Shown one piece after another: positions 62,021 through 64,000 of a stretch of DNA of 64,000 nt. Numbering within the stretch: the first letter of the stretch is position 1; every line of letters begins with the position of its first letter. Both the position numbers and the translations under genes were made by a program. Where the stretch lies: the NCBI GenBank assembly GCA_002416505.1, contig DIAM01000014.1, positions 46,638 to 110,637 on the forward strand, read 5' to 3'. This stretch comes from Gammaproteobacteria bacterium UBA5078 (GTDB lineage Bacteria; Pseudomonadota; Gammaproteobacteria; Pseudomonadales; Pseudohongiellaceae). The notes under the pieces were generated by a model. The model was given only the letters and a program-made list of their open reading frames with translations. It searched no databases and was not told the DNA's origin.

Positions 62021-62614
62021 ATGAATAGCCTTACTCGCATGTTTCTCCTCGGCCTGTCCATACTTCTGCCGGTGGTCCTGTCTATACAACTCATTATATG
62101 GGTGGTAAGCACCATGGAGACGTGGCTCAAGTCGCTCTGGTTTCTGCTACTACCCGAGTCGAGCTATTTTCCTGGCTTAGCGATGTTCGCTTTCATCCTG
62201 CTCTCTATTGCCATCGGCGCGCTATCTCGGCAGAGCCTAATGCGCTACTTCTTGAAGATGCCCGGCATTGCATTGGAGCGAACCCCAGTGGTGCGCTATA
62301 TATACAGCACCATAAAAGACTTCCTAGACCTTATGGGTGGTAAGACCTTCTCAGACCAATCCGTCGTCTGGGTGACACTGCCTCAAGTCCAGGGGCGTCT
62401 ATTGGGCATCGTGACAAAAAAAGGTTCCGATAAAGGCTCGCGCTTAGCGGAAATCATTGAGCCGCACGAGGTCGCTGTGTATCTTCCAATGAGTTATCAG
62501 GCCGGCGGCTATATGTTGATTGTCGCAAGCTCGCAAATAGAGAAAACCAACTTATCGCCCGGTGAAGCCTTGCATCTCATTATGAGTGCGGGTCTAGGTC
62601 AAAAAATTAGATAA
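62021..62614 (+). CDS. DUF502 family membrane protein
   Basis: A 197-residue DUF502 protein. It has two N-terminal transmembrane helices (MFLLGLSILLPVVLSIQLII and FPGLAMFAFILLSIAIGAL), then the family segment RTPVVRYIYSTIKDFLDLMGG and VAVYLPMSYQAGGYMLIVASS. DUF502 members are inner-membrane proteins of unknown function, also in plants. The start ATG at 62021 has GGGAAC about seven bases upstream. It lies 40 bases before the next gene and is probably co-transcribed. Confidence 0.9.
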   Translation: MNSLTRMFLLGLSILLPVVLSIQLIIWVVSTMETWLKSLWFLLLPESSYFPGLAMFAFILLSIAIGALSRQSLMRYFLKMPGIALERTPVVRYIYSTIKDFLDLMGGKTFSDQSVVWVTLPQVQGRLLGIVTKKGSDKGSRLAEIIEPHEVAVYLPMSYQAGGYMLIVASSQIEKTNLSPGEALHLIMSAGLGQKIR

Positions 62615-62654
62615 GGCCGCCGCTGTATTCGGCTCCATGCGTCGAAGGAGAAAC

Positions 62655-64000
62655 ATGCGTAAGGGTTTCATTGCGTTAGCGCTCGTTGTTTTACTAATGC
62701 TGGGCGTTGGCAGCATGATTGGCATCACGCCTCGCTACGTTCTAGCCACCCCTGCGGTGGCTAGCGGCATTGGCGCAAAACTGCTGTGCAGCGCGCGCTA
62801 TGTCAGCGAGTTTCCCGAGCAACTCGCCATGGGCGACCTCGAGCAATACTCCCCCGCCCTGCGCTATTTGAGCGTGGACTACGACGACAGTACCAAAACC
62901 GTCAGCACCTCTTTCTTCGGCCTGAGTACGAGCAAGGCGCGCTTCCTGCCCGGTCTCGGCTGTGCCAATGAGTTTGATCGGGTTCACAATCGCGAAGCGC
63001 TCGCATCGAGTGAACTCGCGAGCCTGGCGAGCCACTGGCCCCATGGCAATCGCGTCGAGTCGCAACAGGCGCCCCTGCAGGCACTGCTAGAGGATATCCT
63101 CGCTAAAGACAATCAATTGGGCCTGAACACCCGTGCCCTGCTCCTGGTGCACGATGGGCACATCCTTGCCGAGGCCTATGGCCAAGGCAGCGGGCCCAAT
63201 ACGGCACTTCTCGGCTGGTCCATGGCCAAGAGTCTAATGTCGGTAATGCTCGGCAACCTAAGCCTCAGGGGCAAGCTCGACCCGCAACACACACCCCTAT
63301 TTCCAGACTGGGCCAACGACACCCGCCGCGACATCCACCTGCAAGACCTTCTACATATGAGTGATGGTCTAGCCTTCTCCGAGCAATACAACCCCGGCGA
63401 CGACGCGACTGCCATGCTCTTCACCGAGCCCTCGGCGTCGGCCTATGCGCTGCAAAAACCGCTCTTGCATCCGCCAGGCACCCATTTCAACTACAGCTCG
63501 GGCACTGCCAATCTACTGAGCCGGCTCTACTTCGAGCACACGGGTGGCAACTTGCAGGCCGCCTATGACGACTATGTCGACAACATAGTGATTCCGATGA
63601 GTTTTCAAGACACGATCTTCGAGACGGATGCCAGCGGCGTTTTCGTCGGCAGCTCCTATCTCTACGCCTCGGCGCGAGACTGGGCACGCCTTGGGCAACT
63701 GATGCTCAACGAGGGCGAGATCAATGGGCGACGCATCGTCAGCAAGGAGTGGGTGGTGCAATCTACACAGACGAACTCCACAGAGAACGGCAAGGCCTAC
63801 GGCTATCAATGGTGGCTCAATGACGGAGGTTCTGCATTGCGCTGGCCAGACCTGCCCAGCGACAGTTTCGCGGCAACAGGCAACCGTCAGCAATACCTTA
63901 TGATCGTCCCTTCGATGCAGGCGGTCATAGTGCGTTTGGGATGGACATCGGGCAGCTATCCCGTGAGTGAGAGGTTCGCCACAATATTAGATGCCGCGAA
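62655..64000 (+). CDS. serine hydrolase (beta-lactamase/esterase fold), cut by window end
   Basis: An open frame of at least 448 codons that continues past base 64000. It begins with a hydrophobic segment (FIALALVVLLMLGVGSMIG), so it is exported or membrane-anchored. The penicillin-binding fold has the SxxK motif in GWSMAKSLMSVML, nucleophile Ser189 and Lys192, and YSSGTANL with Tyr280, plus LLHMSDGLAFSE between them. Relatives include 6-aminohexanoate-dimer hydrolase and class C beta-lactamase-like esterases; the substrate is unknown. The ATG at 62655 has GAAGGAG upstream. Confidence 0.9.
   Translation, partial: MRKGFIALALVVLLMLGVGSMIGITPRYVLATPAVASGIGAKLLCSARYVSEFPEQLAMGDLEQYSPALRYLSVDYDDSTKTVSTSFFGLSTSKARFLPGLGCANEFDRVHNREALASSELASLASHWPHGNRVESQQAPLQALLEDILAKDNQLGLNTRALLLVHDGHILAEAYGQGSGPNTALLGWSMAKSLMSVMLGNLSLRGKLDPQHTPLFPDWANDTRRDIHLQDLLHMSDGLAFSEQYNPGDDATAMLFTEPSASAYALQKPLLHPPGTHFNYSSGTANLLSRLYFEHTGGNLQAAYDDYVDNIVIPMSFQDTIFETDASGVFVGSSYLYASARDWARLGQLMLNEGEINGRRIVSKEWVVQSTQTNSTENGKAYGYQWWLNDGGSALRWPDLPSDSFAATGNRQQYLMIVPSMQAVIVRLGWTSGSYPVSERFATILDAA

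Overview
The window is a dense stretch of a gammaproteobacterial chromosome, with no tRNA, rRNA, insertion sequence, prophage or CRISPR array that I can see. The base composition looks moderately GC-rich by eye (not computed). The assignment rests on gene content: a complete Na+-translocating NADH:quinone reductase (nqrABCDEF) with nqrM and apbE, FimV, SthA, a long-form GAPDH next to mfd and csiV, methylthioinosine phosphorylase, and FolE of the Pseudomonas type. From memory, two blocks follow Pseudomonas aeruginosa gene order (leuC-leuD-asd-fimV-truA-trpF-accD-folC-SPOR-cvpA-purF, and sthA-nqr-gap-mfd-csiV-mtnP). A marine or aquatic member of the Pseudomonadales/Cellvibrionales/Oceanospirillales area is most likely; I cannot name the genus.

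Layout. (1) 1-597, minus: 5' part of pyrD and a DUF2835 gene. (2) 829-8381, plus: MoxR ATPase, DUF58, DUF4381, two von Willebrand proteins, BatD and a SUI1/YciH factor, apparently one operon with overlapping genes. (3) 8384-12338, minus: a second, convergent MoxR-DUF58-transglutaminase (TgpA-like) module. (4) 12388-29891, minus: housekeeping biosynthesis (purF, cvpA, SPOR protein, folC, accD, trpA, trpB, trpF, truA, fimV, asd, leuD, leuC, aroC, prmB). leuB is missing from its usual place between leuD and asd. (5) 29998-30576, plus: folE, the only plus-strand gene in about 35 kb. (6) 30578-34661, minus: DUF4892/OmpA-like protein, a DUF4389 membrane protein with a histone-H1-like tail, gpsA, sthA, nqrM. 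(7) 34695-41754, minus: apbE and nqrFEDCBA. (8) 41994-43460, minus: long GAPDH. (9) 43655-51448: mfd and csiV (plus), methylthioinosine phosphorylase (minus), then a MinD/FlhG-like ATPase, a small helical protein and an FkbM methyltransferase (plus). (10) 51465-64000, more accessory: PhoD phosphatase, exported VOC protein, stand-alone KAS III, cytochrome c, secreted esterase, a TonB-dependent receptor followed by a Tat-exported GMC dehydrogenase module, DUF502 protein and a serine hydrolase cut by the window end.

How it works together. The nqr block is self-sufficient: ApbE attaches FMN to NqrB and NqrC, NqrM helps install the Fe centre, and SthA next door balances NADH and NADPH. The two MoxR modules probably act at the envelope; their substrates are unknown. 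The last 12 kb suggests outer-membrane uptake and periplasmic oxidation or hydrolysis of small organic compounds, with electrons passing to a c-type cytochrome.

Start codons were often re-chosen from Shine-Dalgarno (SD) position and family length; several genes start with TTG or GTG. No intergenic gap exceeds 300 bases; the longest are 598-828, 41755-41993, 59277-59540 and 61787-62020.
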